64,000 bases of DNA from Nephrocerus scutellatus (lineage: Eukaryota > Arthropoda > Insecta > Diptera > Pipunculidae): positions 28,073,462-28,137,461 of the forward strand of contig OX352763.1 in NCBI GenBank assembly GCA_947095585.1, given 5' to 3'. Shown here one piece after another: positions 1-10,725 of the stretch. A model generated the notes under the pieces. The model was not told where the DNA came from. It saw only the letters and a program-made list of their open reading frames with translations, and made no database searches. A program made the translations under genes and the position numbers. How positions within the stretch are numbered: position 1 is the first letter of the stretch; each line of letters opens with the position of its first letter.

Positions 1-490
1 TGCTCATCATCCCTTTGATAAAATGATAAAATGCAAATTGAATTAAATACTAGGCATGAAGACGATGGATGGAGACTCAGACTTTTATTCGTCGATGAAT
101 TGGTGATTTCAAGTGTGCGACATGACAGGAACAACATCTTTTCATGCTTGATTATTATGTGTGACTTGATGGGAATGCAACCACCAGACGGACATTTTGT
201 TTGCATTCTAATAAACCAAATTTTTTGCCGTTCTACGAACCGAAATTTGAATGGCAATGGAAGAGCCACAATATAATCTGAGGATTAGCTGAAGACTTTT
301 ATGTTTGAGTATTTTCGAAGGAAAAGCAGCTTAGGTAAAATATACTTAATATTTGTTGAAATCTTTTGATAATGATAAGATAATAAAGCGAGCTTCTCAG
401 CTCGCCATATGGATAGTTGTAACACACACTAAATTAGCTTAAAAGGATTTTTAGTTTCTTTATTTTGACATGACAATGTCTCACTACAAG
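1..490. other. Left edge, no recognisable gene
   Basis: I see no splice-supported gene here. Short open frames lack family resemblance. The stretch around 450-490 shares about 30 bases (reverse complement) with 21665-21700. That shared piece encodes a common LINE tail with a PCSETLS reading and suggests that retroelement 3' sequence begins here. Confidence 0.4.
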
Positions 491-492
491 GT

Positions 493-2112
493 TGGTTAAG
501 CTTTATGATGATGATGATAAAATGGGGTGTTGTAGCACTTCGACCCATATGGATCCATTGCGCTCCCCCCTGACTAGTGCTATTGAGCCCTTCCCTATAG
601 CACCCCGTCCATACCAATGCCTCTTAAGAATCCAATAATATGGAGCAGGTTCAGTGAATGCCGCACAGACTCCGAGATTGCGTGGCTTCCCAAGTGGTCT
701 CTTCTCTGACGGATCATTCGGTGAGTAGATGCCATGGGGTCTCCTCCGCCTCCCCACAGAGTCTGCAGCTTCCATCCTCTTCTATTTTTAACTTCTTTAG
801 GTGCCCCTTCAGTTTGCAATGTCCTGTTAGGAAACCCGTAATGATTCTTACATTACTTCTACTTAGTCCCAATATTAGGCGGGACCTCTTTGGGTTATAA
901 CTCCCCAACATTTCCTTTGCTTGCCGTAGGCCTGGGAGATTCTCCGGCTGCCTTACTCATACTGCGTACCTCTTTCCGCATTATGCGGCACCCTATGCCA
1001 CAGAAGTGTTCTGGCCCTACAAGCGGAGTTTCTACTCCTTTATTCGCGAGCCTATTCGCAGCTTCGTTGCCTTCTATGCCGGTGGGTCCCGGCACCCAGT
1101 ATAAACATACTTTGTTGGTTTCACCAAGCTTGTTAAGCTTCGCCTTGCATTCCTCCACCAGTTTTGATGTGACGTGGAATGCGTGTAGAACTTTTAAAGC
1201 AGCTTGGCTGTCTGTCATGATTGCTATTTCCTGCCTCATGTAGTTCCTTTCCAGATTGAAGTGAGCACATCTTTCAATGGCATGTACTTCTGCCTGAAAT
1301 ATACTCGGATACATCCCCATCGATATGGAGTGTTTGGTTCGTGGCCCATATATTCCAGCACCCGTGCCTTCTGCCTTCTTTGATCCATCCGTATACCACT
1401 TTATGGCACCCGGATGTATCTGGTATTCAGTTTCTGATCTGAATTCCTTCTTGATGTTCATTTTGATTTCAAAGTTCTTTTTGAACTCAAGCTTCCGCAC
1501 CATGTTATCGCACGGCATGCTCGCTAGAGGAATCAGCTTGGTAAGTAGTTCTAATATCCCCCTTGCCCTGCTGTCCGCAAAGCAGCCTACCTTGCTCAAA
1601 CGTAACTTGGTTTCCATGGATTTGCTCTCTATCACTAAGTGTAGTGGGAGAAGCCCAAGGATGGCCTCCATGCCTGCTGTTTGGCAGGTTCTCACGGCCC
1701 CTGTAATTAAAACGCAGGCCAGTCTCTGTACTTTTTCCAACTCCCTTTTCGTGGTGCTTAGCTTGGTCCTGTTCGCCCATGCAACTGCTCCGTAGGTAAT
1801 CATTGGAATAACTATCATTGTGTACATCCAGTGCATTATTCTGGGGCTAACTCCCCACGATTTTCCTGCCACCCTTTTGCACACCATGATTGCTCTTTTT
1901 GATTTCTGTAGCACTGCTTGTTGGTGTTTGTTCCAGAGCGGTCTACTATCAAATATCAGTCCCAGGTATTTAACCTCTTTGCTGATAGTGATCTCTTCTC
2001 CATTTAGGGTAATCGGGTGTATACGCCCCAACTTCCTTCTGTTGGTGAAGGGAACCAGTGTGGTCTTGTTAGGGTTTACCCTGAGTCCCGCCTCTTGGCA
2101 CCATCTACCGCT
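493..2112 (-). mobile_element. 5'-truncated RNase H-bearing LINE (dead copy)
   Basis: This is the 3' part of a non-LTR retrotransposon ORF2 on the minus strand. Reading from 2112 down, it holds the end of the reverse transcriptase (NPNKTTLVPFTNR, then KYLGLIFDSRPLWNKH), the thumb region (GVSPRIMHWMYT), and an RNase H domain with YTDGSKK, QAEVHAIERCA, TDSQAAL and WVPGPTGIEGNEAANRLA. A CRLCGEAEETPWHL zinc-knuckle-like tail follows at about 740-800. The longest open frame is 895-2031, 378 codons. The reading then shifts frame near 890 and again below 780, so no intact protein can be made. The RT active site and endonuclease are missing because the copy is cut off at about 2112, where a different repeat begins. 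RNase H plus this thumb suggests an I/LOA/Jockey-group LINE; the exact clade is inference. A second copy lies at 49405-51060. Confidence 0.85.
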
Positions 2113-2300
2113 CCAGCACCAAACGATCGTATGGTGTAAATATGTCTTCGGTACATATAGTGATTAATGGGGGATGAGGCGACATAAAAACGTTATATCC
2201 GTCTGTATGGGTTAAAAATTAATCGTACGATTCCACGACAATCCGACCGACCGACCGACAGACAGACGTGCCACGGCGGAGAATAATTCGAAAATTTCGA
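2113..2300 (-). repeat. Satellite-unit fragment abutting the LINE
   Basis: The sequence CACCAAACGATCGTATGGTG, followed by GGGATGAGGCGACATAAAA and TTATATCC, also occurs at 50023-50120, where it is the last unit of a tandem array. Here a single terminal unit remains. It is followed by a short (GACC)n/(GACA)n tract at 2247-2270. Strand assignment is nominal. Confidence 0.6.
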
Positions 2301-3600
2301 ATTCGAAATTGCAAGCCACAAAAAGGCCAGCCATGTACACCATTACCCCAGATACTATAAAAATTTCATTTCATTTCATATATACATATATAATATATTT
2401 ATTATCTTTGCCATTATCATTCCCAAAATTATATGCGGTAAGGCAACGCAACACAGATATAACTTTTTACGAAATTTTAGTTAAGATCACAACCTTCTTG
2501 GTCAAAAGTAGTTTTTGAATGCGTCGATAATGTAATGTTTTGTTTCTCCGAAAACTTGTGGCTGCAAATAGTCGGTTGCGAACTCTAACAAAGCCCAACA
2601 AAATCACATTTTTTGCTCGCAATGTACCATCAGCTCGCATTGGTGTAGATAAGATTTAAACGTGTACCCTGCAAGTGCACAATTCTTCTTTTGCTGGCTG
2701 ATAATTATTTTAATGATTTAAGAGTAAATAAGTGATAGGAATACACCGAATCCATCGGACTTCGACATCCAGTACTGGAAAATGTCAAGTTTTAATATCC
2801 GATACTCGAACCTTGTTGTCGTTTGTTTATGTTTGGACTTTAATTTTTATATGACTTGCGTTATATTTTTGCCGCTGTGTATGGAACCAATCTGCTCGAC
2901 TAATTATGAATAAAAACGTTTTAAATCACAAAATATTTTACAAAATATTTTACAAAATATTGGTTTATTATTTTTCAAAGAATGAATAAATGAGTTAAAT
3001 CAAGTAAAAATATGTAGATTAAAATACGTTGTACAGCGACCAACTCGCTCAGTTTATTTTATCTTTAAATTAGATATAAAACCCATCAAACCTCTTTTTT
3101 CATTAATCATTAATTACATTTCATTATGATTTTGTTTAGTTTACCAATTTTAAATATATAGATTCCATTGCTGGTTAACCCATGGTTAACTAAGAGTTGG
3201 ATTAATGAAAACGCAAATTCGAGTTAGTTTCGCTAAACCCAAATTAACTCCACGAAACTAGAGTAAGGATACGCTGAAATTTCAACAACATTAACGCAGC
3301 TGTTAAATAATCTCTACTCAGTTCAGGAAAACGCTAGTAGTTAACGCCGCCATGTTATTAACACGACGAAAACCTAGCTCGATTATAACTCGGTCCATCA
3401 AAACGTAGTAAATAACGGCGAAAAGTTCTACTAATTAATTTAGTACAATTAATTTTAAGAGGTGGTTTTATTTAATTCCAATGACATGAAAGTTAGGTCT
3501 TTTGTTGTACCTGAATTTGTAGTTATGGAAACAGGTTTTAGTTGTATTTTCGTTAAACTCAGTTTGAAAGCAATGAAAATACCAAATTTTAAATAGAAAG
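2301..3600. other. AT-rich gene-free stretch
   Basis: No coding frame, RNA gene or complete transposon is recognised. The sequence is AT-rich, with TTAACY-rich degenerate stretches around 3170-3440 that look like an eroded repeat but have no clear termini. Confidence 0.4.
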
Positions 3601-3604
3601 GATT

Positions 3605-3745
3605 GTCATTGAACAACGGAGATACAAAGTGTGCAAAGTTTGAATAAAATCGGGCTTTAGAAAGTAGGTTAAAAATTGATCACAAAATTCCGCCACCAAC
3701 AGACACATAGGCACGCGAAGTTAACATAGAGAATTAAATGAAAAC
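3605..3745 (-). repeat. Piece of the TAAATTCTCTA minisatellite/TIR family
   Basis: Read on the minus strand, this piece begins TTAATTCTCTATGTTAACTTCGC. It continues through GATCAATTTTTAACC and the CCCGATTTTATT block shared with copies at 31-32, 39-40, 52-55 and 57-58 kb. Only the outer end of the element is present. Confidence 0.65.
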
Positions 3746-4549
3746 ATATAGGTAAATTGTACATACTGCTTTTGGGAACATATTTTTCCTGGTTATAGGA
3801 AACATATTTTACTTTTACGGCAAATTGCATTCCCCATTTGAAGACGTTGTAAAATCATTTACATTTTCCGCCACCTGCCTGACAACAGGATTACTGTCAG
3901 GCTACAGTATTTTTTTTTATATATTTAAACTTATAGCCAAGGGAATACTCCCTGAATGACTTGCGCCACGGCAATAAGGTGGGCTAATCCCTTTATTAAA
4001 ATTAAGAATTAAATAGGATTTACATCACATTTCTCACGTTTGTAGCCGGAATGAATAAATGTAATTCTACCCACCGCCTATGTTAAAATAAAATTCGTCT
4101 TAAAAAGGGGCTATAACAAATCTGAGTATATGTATAGAATAAAATTCTAAACGTTTGATTCTTTAGACAACTTAATAACCCACTTTATAGCAATTATTGT
4201 CACGTATTACAGTTACCAAATAGATTGTTGTCAAATTTAAAAGATACCTGCATGATTTCAGAGGAAATGTGCAGAAATGTCGCAAGTCTTTTTTTTGCTT
4301 TTATCCTTTTGCTTTGGAAAACCCTTGTCCAAATGGCCAACATTGCCACCTGCAATGATATATTTTATCAGAAGGGTGTGACTATTCTAAGAAGCGAACC
4401 ATTTAATTTCATTTAATTTAATAAATGATAGTACGCAGCAGAGTTTCTTAAACTACAACACAGTATGGTATGTCTTGTCATACCGAGACAGGCAATTCTT
4501 TGTATTAACTGAAACTTATTTGTCGCTTCAATAACTGGGCCTCGCCATC
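3746..4549. other. Gene-free stretch with one short dispersed repeat
   Basis: At 3930-4020 a short element matches 31395-31475 in reverse complement (both contain CCACCTTATTGCCGTGGCGC). No gene is recognised in the rest. Confidence 0.45.
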
Positions 4550-4554
4550 ATTCT

Positions 4555-4760
4555 ATACCTCCAGTGCATTATTTTACGATTTAAACCCCAAGTTCTGCTT
4601 TAAAGGCGTCTACTAGCCCTAGTGGCGCGTTCAATGGCGGACTTGATATGAGAATTCCAGCTATACCGTTTATTAAAAATAGCTCCCAGATATTTAATCT
4701 GACTAGAAAAAATTAAAGCGATGCCTTTGATGGTCGCAAGTCTAAGTTATTTTTCATTAG
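4555..4760 (-). mobile_element. LINE RT-thumb fragment
   Basis: Minus-strand reading gives IKYLGA, SWNSHIKSAIERA and TWGLNRKIMHWRY. This is the same RT-thumb segment as in the LINE at 493-2112. A close relative lies at 43705-43860 (shared AACCCTAGTGGTGCGTTC-type block). The fragment is frame-broken. Confidence 0.6.
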
Positions 4761-5068
4761 AAAAAGGAGACTTTGAAACACACATATCAAACTCACAAAT
4801 AACAATGCTACTTTAGGACAATTAAAACCAACATTATTTCCGAACGGACTTCAAAGTAGAACACTGACGTGTGACGTTTCCATCTATAGTCGATTTGGCT
4901 TTTTTTTATCATTCCCGGTGGTTTTGTGATTTTGTGATTTTCCTTCGTCGTTCAGCTCGCGCAACATTTTTCGCGAGCAAAAAATATGAAAAATTATTCG
5001 CTTTATCCCTGAACCTGTGCTCCTGAGGAAGTTTTACAAATTACGAAGATCTCTTTATTTGCCTCAAG

Positions 5069-5135
5069 GTAAGAAATTGAATTTTATAATAAAGTATTAA
5101 TTAAGTAAATACCCATCGTAGGAGTTCTGGCTTAG
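5069..5135 (+). other. Possible 5'-UTR intron of GCS1
   Basis: A strong donor (CAAG|GTAAGAAA) at 5069 and an acceptor (GGCTTAG) ending at 5135 would remove 67 bases from the leader just upstream of the GCS1 start codon. This rests on splice motifs only; no transcript data were available. Confidence 0.45.
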
Positions 5136-5202
5136 TAAACAAACAAACATTGAAGGTTAGCACCATCGAACAACACGCAATACTGCACGTGAAAAGTGTG
5201 AT

Positions 5203-7824
5203 ATGGCACGTCAGCGGCGAAACGCCGGTAACGGCAACACCACCAGCAACAGCACTCCATCTTCTTCGAAGACTAATTCGACAGGTTCATCGCCAACAAC
5301 AGCGTCACAGCACAACGCTCACCACAACACCAAATCAAAGATAACTAAGCAAAACTCCAGCGATGGCAGTTCTAGTGGACATAAGGCTAGAGGCGGCAAA
5401 TCTACGCCATCCGCCGGTCGTTCAGCATATACTTTCTTGTCCAGTTCACGCTTTATACTGGACAAATGGAAGACGCTTATCGGTTGTATATGCTTGGCAA
5501 CGGCGTCTTACTTTGGTTACCTAGGATATCTTGAGACTCGTGTCAACACACCGTTCGACAATCAGAAAATGGTCGTGCGCACTGGCCTCGATGATGCGGA
5601 TCGCTATTGGGGTTCATATCGGCCGGGTGCGTATTTCGGCCTAAAGACTCGAGACCCACACTCCTTAGTCATGGGTCTGATGTGGTATGCGCCTCAGAAT
5701 CTGGGTCACGGTGGAAAAGGTATCCGTCATTGGTGTGATCTGAGCGACAATCTTGATAAGTATGGTTGGACGCATCACGACGGCAGAACATTCGGTGTCC
5801 AGGAGATACACGATCATCCCTTTGAAATTCGTACTTCGTTTGTAAAGTATCCAGGTGGCAAGCAATTTGGTGGTGATTGGACATCGCGTATTTCAGTGCG
5901 CAACACTAGTACCGCTTGGGACAAGACAATTTCGCTTATCTGGTATGTAGCGCTAGACGAAAAGACTAACGGTCACATTAAGTATGTGTCGGATGAAAAG
6001 TCACCTGAGGCGGGCGTTTACGGGGCAACCCTGGGATTAGGTGAATTTCAAGTGCGTTTTCATCCAATTAAGGGAAGAGTTTTGCATAAATCATATTTGA
6101 GCACAGTCGCATCATCGCTTAGTGAACTGCGGTCGACAGTCTTTACGCATTTTCGAGTGTTTACGTCGAAAAATGGTCGTAAATACATTGGGCTACCCGG
6201 TGAGATGGTCTCGTCAAGTGCTGGACTTGTAGCTGATCCAAACTTTATTGCGATTCAAATCACCGCCGAAAGTGATTTTACCATGGACATCACCTATCAG
6301 TCAACTTCAGGCTTTGCCGCCGGGCAAAAGGTTCCAGAACCACCATTTGCAAGTCAATTTACCGATTCGCTGACACAAAAAATTCAACAGTTCGACAAGC
6401 GTTTCGAGGAGACATACCAGTTACGTGCAAAGGGTTATTCTCTGGACGAGATCAAGTTTGCCAAATACGCGTTCAGTAACATGATCGGTGGGATTGGTTA
6501 TTTCTATGGATCGTCCCGAGTGCAGAGCGTCTACACCAAAAACCCTGTGCCCTACTGGAAGGCAGCTCTTTACACCGCAGTGCCATCGAGATCATTTTTC
6601 CCTCGTGGCTTCCTTTGGGATGAGGGTTTTCACGGACTTTTGCTATCCTCATGGGACTTGGACATTGAGCTGGACATTATCTGTCATTGGTTTGATTTGC
6701 TTAACGTCGAAGGTTGGATTCCACGTGAGCAAATTCTCGGCGTGGAAGCCCTTTCGAAGGTACCCGATGAGTTTGTAATTCAACGCAATACTAACGCCAA
6801 CCCGCCAACATTTTTCCTGACACTTAAGAAGATTCTTACACATCATCGTAAGGAACTTTCACTTAAAGGACGTTTCGCGACATTAGAGCGACTCTACCCG
6901 CGATTGCATGCTTGGTTCACTTGGTACAACAGCACCCAGAGGGGAGATGTTCTTGGAGCTTACCAATGGCGTGGTCGTGATGCATTCGGCGAGAAGGAAC
7001 TTAATCCAAAGACACTCACATCTGGACTAGATGACTTTCCTCGTGCATCGCATCCAACTGCCCAGGAACGTCACTTAGATCTTCGCTGTTGGATTGCATT
7101 TGCTGCGAGCGTCATGAGTGAACTATCTTCGCTTCTCGGTAAAGGTGACGTCAGATACTATGAAACGGCAGCCTATTTGTCGGACAACAAACTTCTTAAC
7201 GACCAGCATCTCAGCCCATTCACAGAAACATACGCCGATTGGGGCTTACACACGGACTCTGTTGTACTCAAACGACCGCAGGTAACACAGAAGAACCTTG
7301 CCAAATACAATCAACAATTGGAGATGATTCGAGTCACCCTCAAGCAGCCCGATTACAAATTTGTCGACTCAACATTTGGTTATGTAAATCTATTTCCGTT
7401 TCTTTTGGAAATTCTCGAACACGACTCACCTTATTTGAACAAAATTCTTGAAGACATTCGTAATTCGAACATTCTGTGGACAAAGTACGGTCTACGCTCG
7501 CTATCCAAGTCGTCACCATTGTACCAAAAGCGCAACACAGAACATGATCCGCCATATTGGCGTGGACCGATCTGGATCAATATTAATTATCTAGCGTTGA
7601 AAGCACTGAGGCATTACGGTAAAATCGAAGGACCCTACGCTGAGTATGCACGCAACATATACAGCGAGCTAAGAGAAAATATCATCGGGAATATTTTCAA
7701 AGAATACCAAAGAACCGGATACATTTGGGAGCAGTATGACGATCAAACAGGACATGGTCGTGGCTGTAATCCTTTCACCGGCTGGAGCTCACTTGTTGTA
7801 CTGATTATGTCCGAGCAATATTAG
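5203..7824 (+). CDS. GCS1: Mannosyl-oligosaccharide glucosidase (ER glucosidase I, GH63)
   Basis: The single-exon frame encodes 873 residues, the usual length for animal glucosidase I (GH63). The enzyme removes the outermost alpha-1,2-linked glucose from the Glc3Man9GlcNAc2 glycan just transferred to nascent proteins. It acts in the ER lumen as a type II membrane protein at the entry to the calnexin quality-control cycle. The N-terminus carries arginines (MARQRR) typical of ER type II proteins, then a low-complexity Ser/Thr/Asn stretch (about 10-75) and one membrane segment (about 91-110). The lumenal catalytic region contains FFPRGFLWDEGFH, the WRGRDAFGEKELNP block and GLDDFPRASHP with the acidic residues expected in the GH63 (alpha/alpha)6 barrel. 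The C-terminus ends after NPFTGWSSLVVLIMSEQY. The start at 5203 is the first Met that covers the arginine-rich tip. No defect is seen. The gene converges on snf; AATAAA follows the stop by about 200 bases. Confidence 0.96.
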   Translation: MARQRRNAGNGNTTSNSTPSSSKTNSTGSSPTTASQHNAHHNTKSKITKQNSSDGSSSGHKARGGKSTPSAGRSAYTFLSSSRFILDKWKTLIGCICLATASYFGYLGYLETRVNTPFDNQKMVVRTGLDDADRYWGSYRPGAYFGLKTRDPHSLVMGLMWYAPQNLGHGGKGIRHWCDLSDNLDKYGWTHHDGRTFGVQEIHDHPFEIRTSFVKYPGGKQFGGDWTSRISVRNTSTAWDKTISLIWYVALDEKTNGHIKYVSDEKSPEAGVYGATLGLGEFQVRFHPIKGRVLHKSYLSTVASSLSELRSTVFTHFRVFTSKNGRKYIGLPGEMVSSSAGLVADPNFIAIQITAESDFTMDITYQSTSGFAAGQKVPEPPFASQFTDSLTQKIQQFDKRFEETYQLRAKGYSLDEIKFAKYAFSNMIGGIGYFYGSSRVQSVYTKNPVPYWKAALYTAVPSRSFFPRGFLWDEGFHGLLLSSWDLDIELDIICHWFDLLNVEGWIPREQILGVEALSKVPDEFVIQRNTNANPPTFFLTLKKILTHHRKELSLKGRFATLERLYPRLHAWFTWYNSTQRGDVLGAYQWRGRDAFGEKELNPKTLTSGLDDFPRASHPTAQERHLDLRCWIAFAASVMSELSSLLGKGDVRYYETAAYLSDNKLLNDQHLSPFTETYADWGLHTDSVVLKRPQVTQKNLAKYNQQLEMIRVTLKQPDYKFVDSTFGYVNLFPFLLEILEHDSPYLNKILEDIRNSNILWTKYGLRSLSKSSPLYQKRNTEHDPPYWRGPIWININYLALKALRHYGKIEGPYAEYARNIYSELRENIIGNIFKEYQRTGYIWEQYDDQTGHGRGCNPFTGWSSLVVLIMSEQY

Positions 7825-8247
7825 ACTGTATATTAGAATTCTAGTTGAGAATTTAGTTTGTTGGCCCACTGACGACTTTGGGACAAAAATGTAACCCATT
7901 TGGGACATAAAATATACTGTTGCATTGTATTTCTTTGACAATTTGAGTAGCGACTCTTAGATGGTAATTTGTTCCAACTGATTAATTTGTCACAAATGTT
8001 GCTGGTATATAGCAGCCGTATTAAATAAATTCCATTTTAGTCAAACGAAAAATGCATTGTTTTTAATTCAGCTTTTAAATAAAAACCAATTTTATCTTCA
8101 TTCGGTTTACAATCATCAAATTGTGCTCCACCTTATTTTAATTTGCAGTCTTTGCATTATAAATTGTTAATATTTGTGTAGCAAAAGAATATATATATAA
8201 AATGTATATATTTATAAGTAAATAAAAGAATGCACAATGCGAAAAAG
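7825..8247. other. Convergent intergenic spacer GCS1/snf
   Basis: The spacer is AT-rich and presumably holds both 3' UTRs. On the minus strand an ATTAAA near 8140 could serve snf. There is no other gene. Confidence 0.5.
8024..8029 (+). terminator. Poly(A) signal of GCS1
   Basis: AATAAA, 200 bases after the GCS1 stop codon and on its strand. This is the best candidate cleavage signal before the convergent snf gene. Confidence 0.55.
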
Positions 8248-8957
8248 TTACTTTTTGGCAAAAGTAATTTTCATCGCATGTGACGGTGTTATCTTGAAGC
8301 CTTGCAGTGCCTCCTTCGCTGCGTTACTCTGCAATTCGGTGGCAAACTCCACAAAAGCAATATCATGCCGGTTCGGCACGAGACGAACTTCTTTAAAGCC
8401 AGGAAATTGATTGAACAACATCGAGAGCATCATTTCATTAGTTTCTTCTGGCAAATTTGTAAGGAAAAGAATTTGATTTGGAGGCTGCTCGGCTGTCGAA
8501 TTGTTTGAGGAATTCTCCGAATTTGGTGTCTTCTTTTTCTTATCCCTAAAAGGAGGTAAATTATCATATCAACATTCACAATTAAACGACAAGGAAGAAC
8601 TTACTTTTTCTCTTCGGTATTCGTTGGTGCTTTTGGTGGTTTGATCTTCCTAGGTCTTTCCTTGAATGTACCCTTTATCTTGGCCACAACATCACTGTCG
8701 GTTTTCGAATAGGAGATTCTCATTGGTTTATCATAGAATGGGAATCCTTGCATTGTTCGCAGGGCATTCGATGCACTTGAGATCTCTTTGAAGATGACAA
8801 ACGCCTGGCCGCGCATCTTGAGCGTCTTCAAGGCGACAATATCAAGGATTTGGCCGAACTGTGAGAATATGGCATAGAGTGATTTTTTGAGTTCCTCCTT
8901 TTTGATTTTCTCATTCAGGTTATTTATGTAGATTGTTTGATTCGGGCGTACATCCAT
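8248..8957 (-). CDS. snf: U1A/U2B''-type snRNP protein Sans fille
   Basis: Two exons, 8957-8605 and 8545-8248, joined across a 59-base intron with a GTAAGT donor and a TTTTAG acceptor. They encode 216 residues, the same length as Drosophila Snf. The protein binds U1 snRNA stem-loop II and U2 snRNA stem-loop IV in the spliceosome; the fly has one protein doing the jobs of vertebrate U1A and U2B''. In D. melanogaster it also supports female-specific Sxl splicing. RRM1 shows IYINNL (RNP2) and RGQAFVIF (RNP1). A Lys/Pro linker crosses the splice junction (EEKKDKKKK). RRM2 shows ILFLTNL and HDIAFVEF and ends in MKITFAKK. Only the first few residues (MDVRP) differ clearly from Drosophila. The reading frame is intact. 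The intron phase (two bases before the junction) restores an AAG lysine codon, which fixes the splice sites. Confidence 0.97.
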
Positions 8958-9466
8958 TTCGGCAAAGTTTTAAGTAATTCTACTGTATCTAACACCGGAA
9001 AAAAGGTTTACAACAAATTGAAAGAAGTATGCAAAGCGAAATATCAATTTCAAGTATGTAGTATGTACATTTACCGCATTATATTTGACGTTTGAAGTAC
9101 GATGTTACACTTTACACCATACTCTGGCGGGCACGTTCAATAAGTCTGCTCTCAAATTATTGCATTTTCGAAGATTACAAAAAATAGTTTGTTTTTCTCG
9201 GACAACTTGTCCGTGAAAACACAAAATATTGGGTAAAATATCGCTAAATTATTGGTTTTTAGTACAAAACTCTGCCTAACTTTAATCCAATGTTTTGTCA
9301 ACCTTCCTTTGTTTACGTTTTTTTTTTGTTTTAATAAACTTGGTTTGGTAACGTAAATGTGCTTGAAGATATATATGTATATAATAAAAAATATATAAAT
9401 AAGTAAATAATAAATAACAACAGCGCTCTCACAATGGAAAATTTTTATACTTATATCGTTTTTTTA
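8958..9466. other. snf upstream region
   Basis: AT-rich sequence upstream of snf containing poly-T tracts and a short (TA)n stretch near 9370. It presumably holds the snf promoter. No TATA box could be assigned and no gene is seen. Confidence 0.4.
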
Positions 9467-9572
9467 ATAAAAATCTGGCGCAGATTGATTTTTTGTCTGT
9501 CAAGTTGTTCGTTTTCTCTAAAAAAAACCAATCTATGGTAAATCTAAATTCCCCTCTAACAGATCTGTATAT
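9467..9572 (+). repeat. Diverged dispersed repeat, copy 1
   Basis: About 105 bases align with 30941-31061. Both run from AATAAAAA-TCxGxCGC through TTGTTCGTTTT to GATCTGTATAT, with several small gaps. The element type is unknown. Confidence 0.45.
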
Positions 9573-9726
9573 AACTAAAACAACAACACATGCAACAAAA
9601 CAATGTAAACAAAAGATTCTCGCCTCCCGTGTTCGAATTGCCGAGAAATAATCTGAGCTCGAACGCAGATTTCTAAAACAAAAACAAAAGGACTTTAAGA
9701 CTTATATGGATTTCAAACTTAACGAG

Positions 9727-9877
9727 CAAAAATTATTTTTTTGTCAAAACCATGATCCATACATTCCTGTAAGTTTTAAGTATAAAGTTTTTCCACGGTC
9801 AGGGCGCTCTCACAATGAAAAACTTAAGACTTTAAGAAATGTATGGATTTTGGTTTTGACAAAAAAAATGATGCTCG
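9727..9877. repeat. Near-perfect inverted repeat (hairpin)
   Basis: Arms at about 9727-9783 and 9823-9877 are reverse complements of each other. They share GAATGTATGGAT, GGTTTTGACAAAAAAA and the GAGCA tip, with a loop of about 40 bases carrying GGGCGCTCTCACAATG. The same GCGCTCTCACAATG also occurs at 9424. This fits a small fold-back element or a hairpin-forming remnant beside the mariner fragment. Confidence 0.65.
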
Positions 9878-9959
9878 TAATGTTGGTAGATCTTAATTCT
9901 TAACCTGACAAACTTTTGAAGAAATACAGAATGAAGTTCGTAACATTTCAAAATCGTTG

Positions 9960-10420
9960 TGAAATATGTGTTTTTTATAAAGCGTTTTCCTTTGGAGTAC
10001 AATGGAGTAGATGAAAATAAACTGTGAATAATTTTGCATCGCGATAATGCGAGCTCACACACATCACATCAAACAAGCGAGTATTTGAGCACTCAAACGA
10101 TCGAATTGATGGGTCATCCACCTTACAGCCCCGACTTGGCACCCAATGACTTCTTCCTGTTCCCAACAATCAAAGATAAGATGCGTCGACAACGATTTTT
10201 ATCGCTTGAAGAAGCGGTTGAAGCGTTCCATGTTTTGGAGCTGCCATTTTCGGACTGGAAAAAGTATTTCGATAAATGGCTTGAGCGTGTGGAAAAGTAT
10301 AAAGATCTTAAAGGCGAATATTTTAAAAAGCAATAAAGCAATTTTTGATGAAAAATTTTAATTTTTTATTACTTTTCCTGTAAACTTTTACGGCACTCCT
10401 CGTACAATAAAATAATCTGC
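9960..10420 (+). mobile_element. Mariner-family transposase 3' half (relic)
   Basis: The plus-strand frame 10034-10336 reads HRDNASSHTS, YSPDLAPNDFFLFP (the third catalytic-acid region of mariner transposases), then SLEEAVEAF and the usual mariner C-terminal tail ending EYFKKQ. The N-terminal DNA-binding half and the first two catalytic acids are absent, so the copy is dead. One base is out of frame around AFHVLEL. The 3' end probably lies near 10385-10410 (TTTTACGGCACTCCTCGTAC). A different mariner relic lies at 38281-39095. Confidence 0.85.
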
Positions 10421-10725
10421 TTGTGTGAGTAAAATTATGGTGTTGTCGCTGAAATGCATACATGGCAAAAGTTAAAGAATCAATTTAGAGCACATGTTAT
10501 CGTATCTGTTTTCGTTGCATCTGATTCTTAAGGTAATATGTGTTCTTAATATTTGATTTGTGCTGACCTTGAAAATCGCTTAAAATAATCCTACGACATT
10601 TTCCCTTCAATTCGGCTCACATTTATTGTAGCATTATATGAAGCCAGTATACGTGTGTCCATGCAAACAAGCTAATTATTTTATTGTAGCATTATTGTTA
10701 TTTGAGATGGAAACAATGAGTAACA
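10421..10725. other. Gene-free stretch
   Basis: Nothing recognisable: no open frame with homology and no clear repeat termini. Confidence 0.4.

Noticed and set aside
31..276. 81-codon open frame at the left edge
   Set aside because: No family resemblance, no splice sites of note, and composition like the surrounding non-coding DNA.
1325..1795. Plus-strand 156-codon frame over the LINE
   Set aside because: It is the antisense shadow of the RNase H/RT reading, which has clear motifs on the minus strand.
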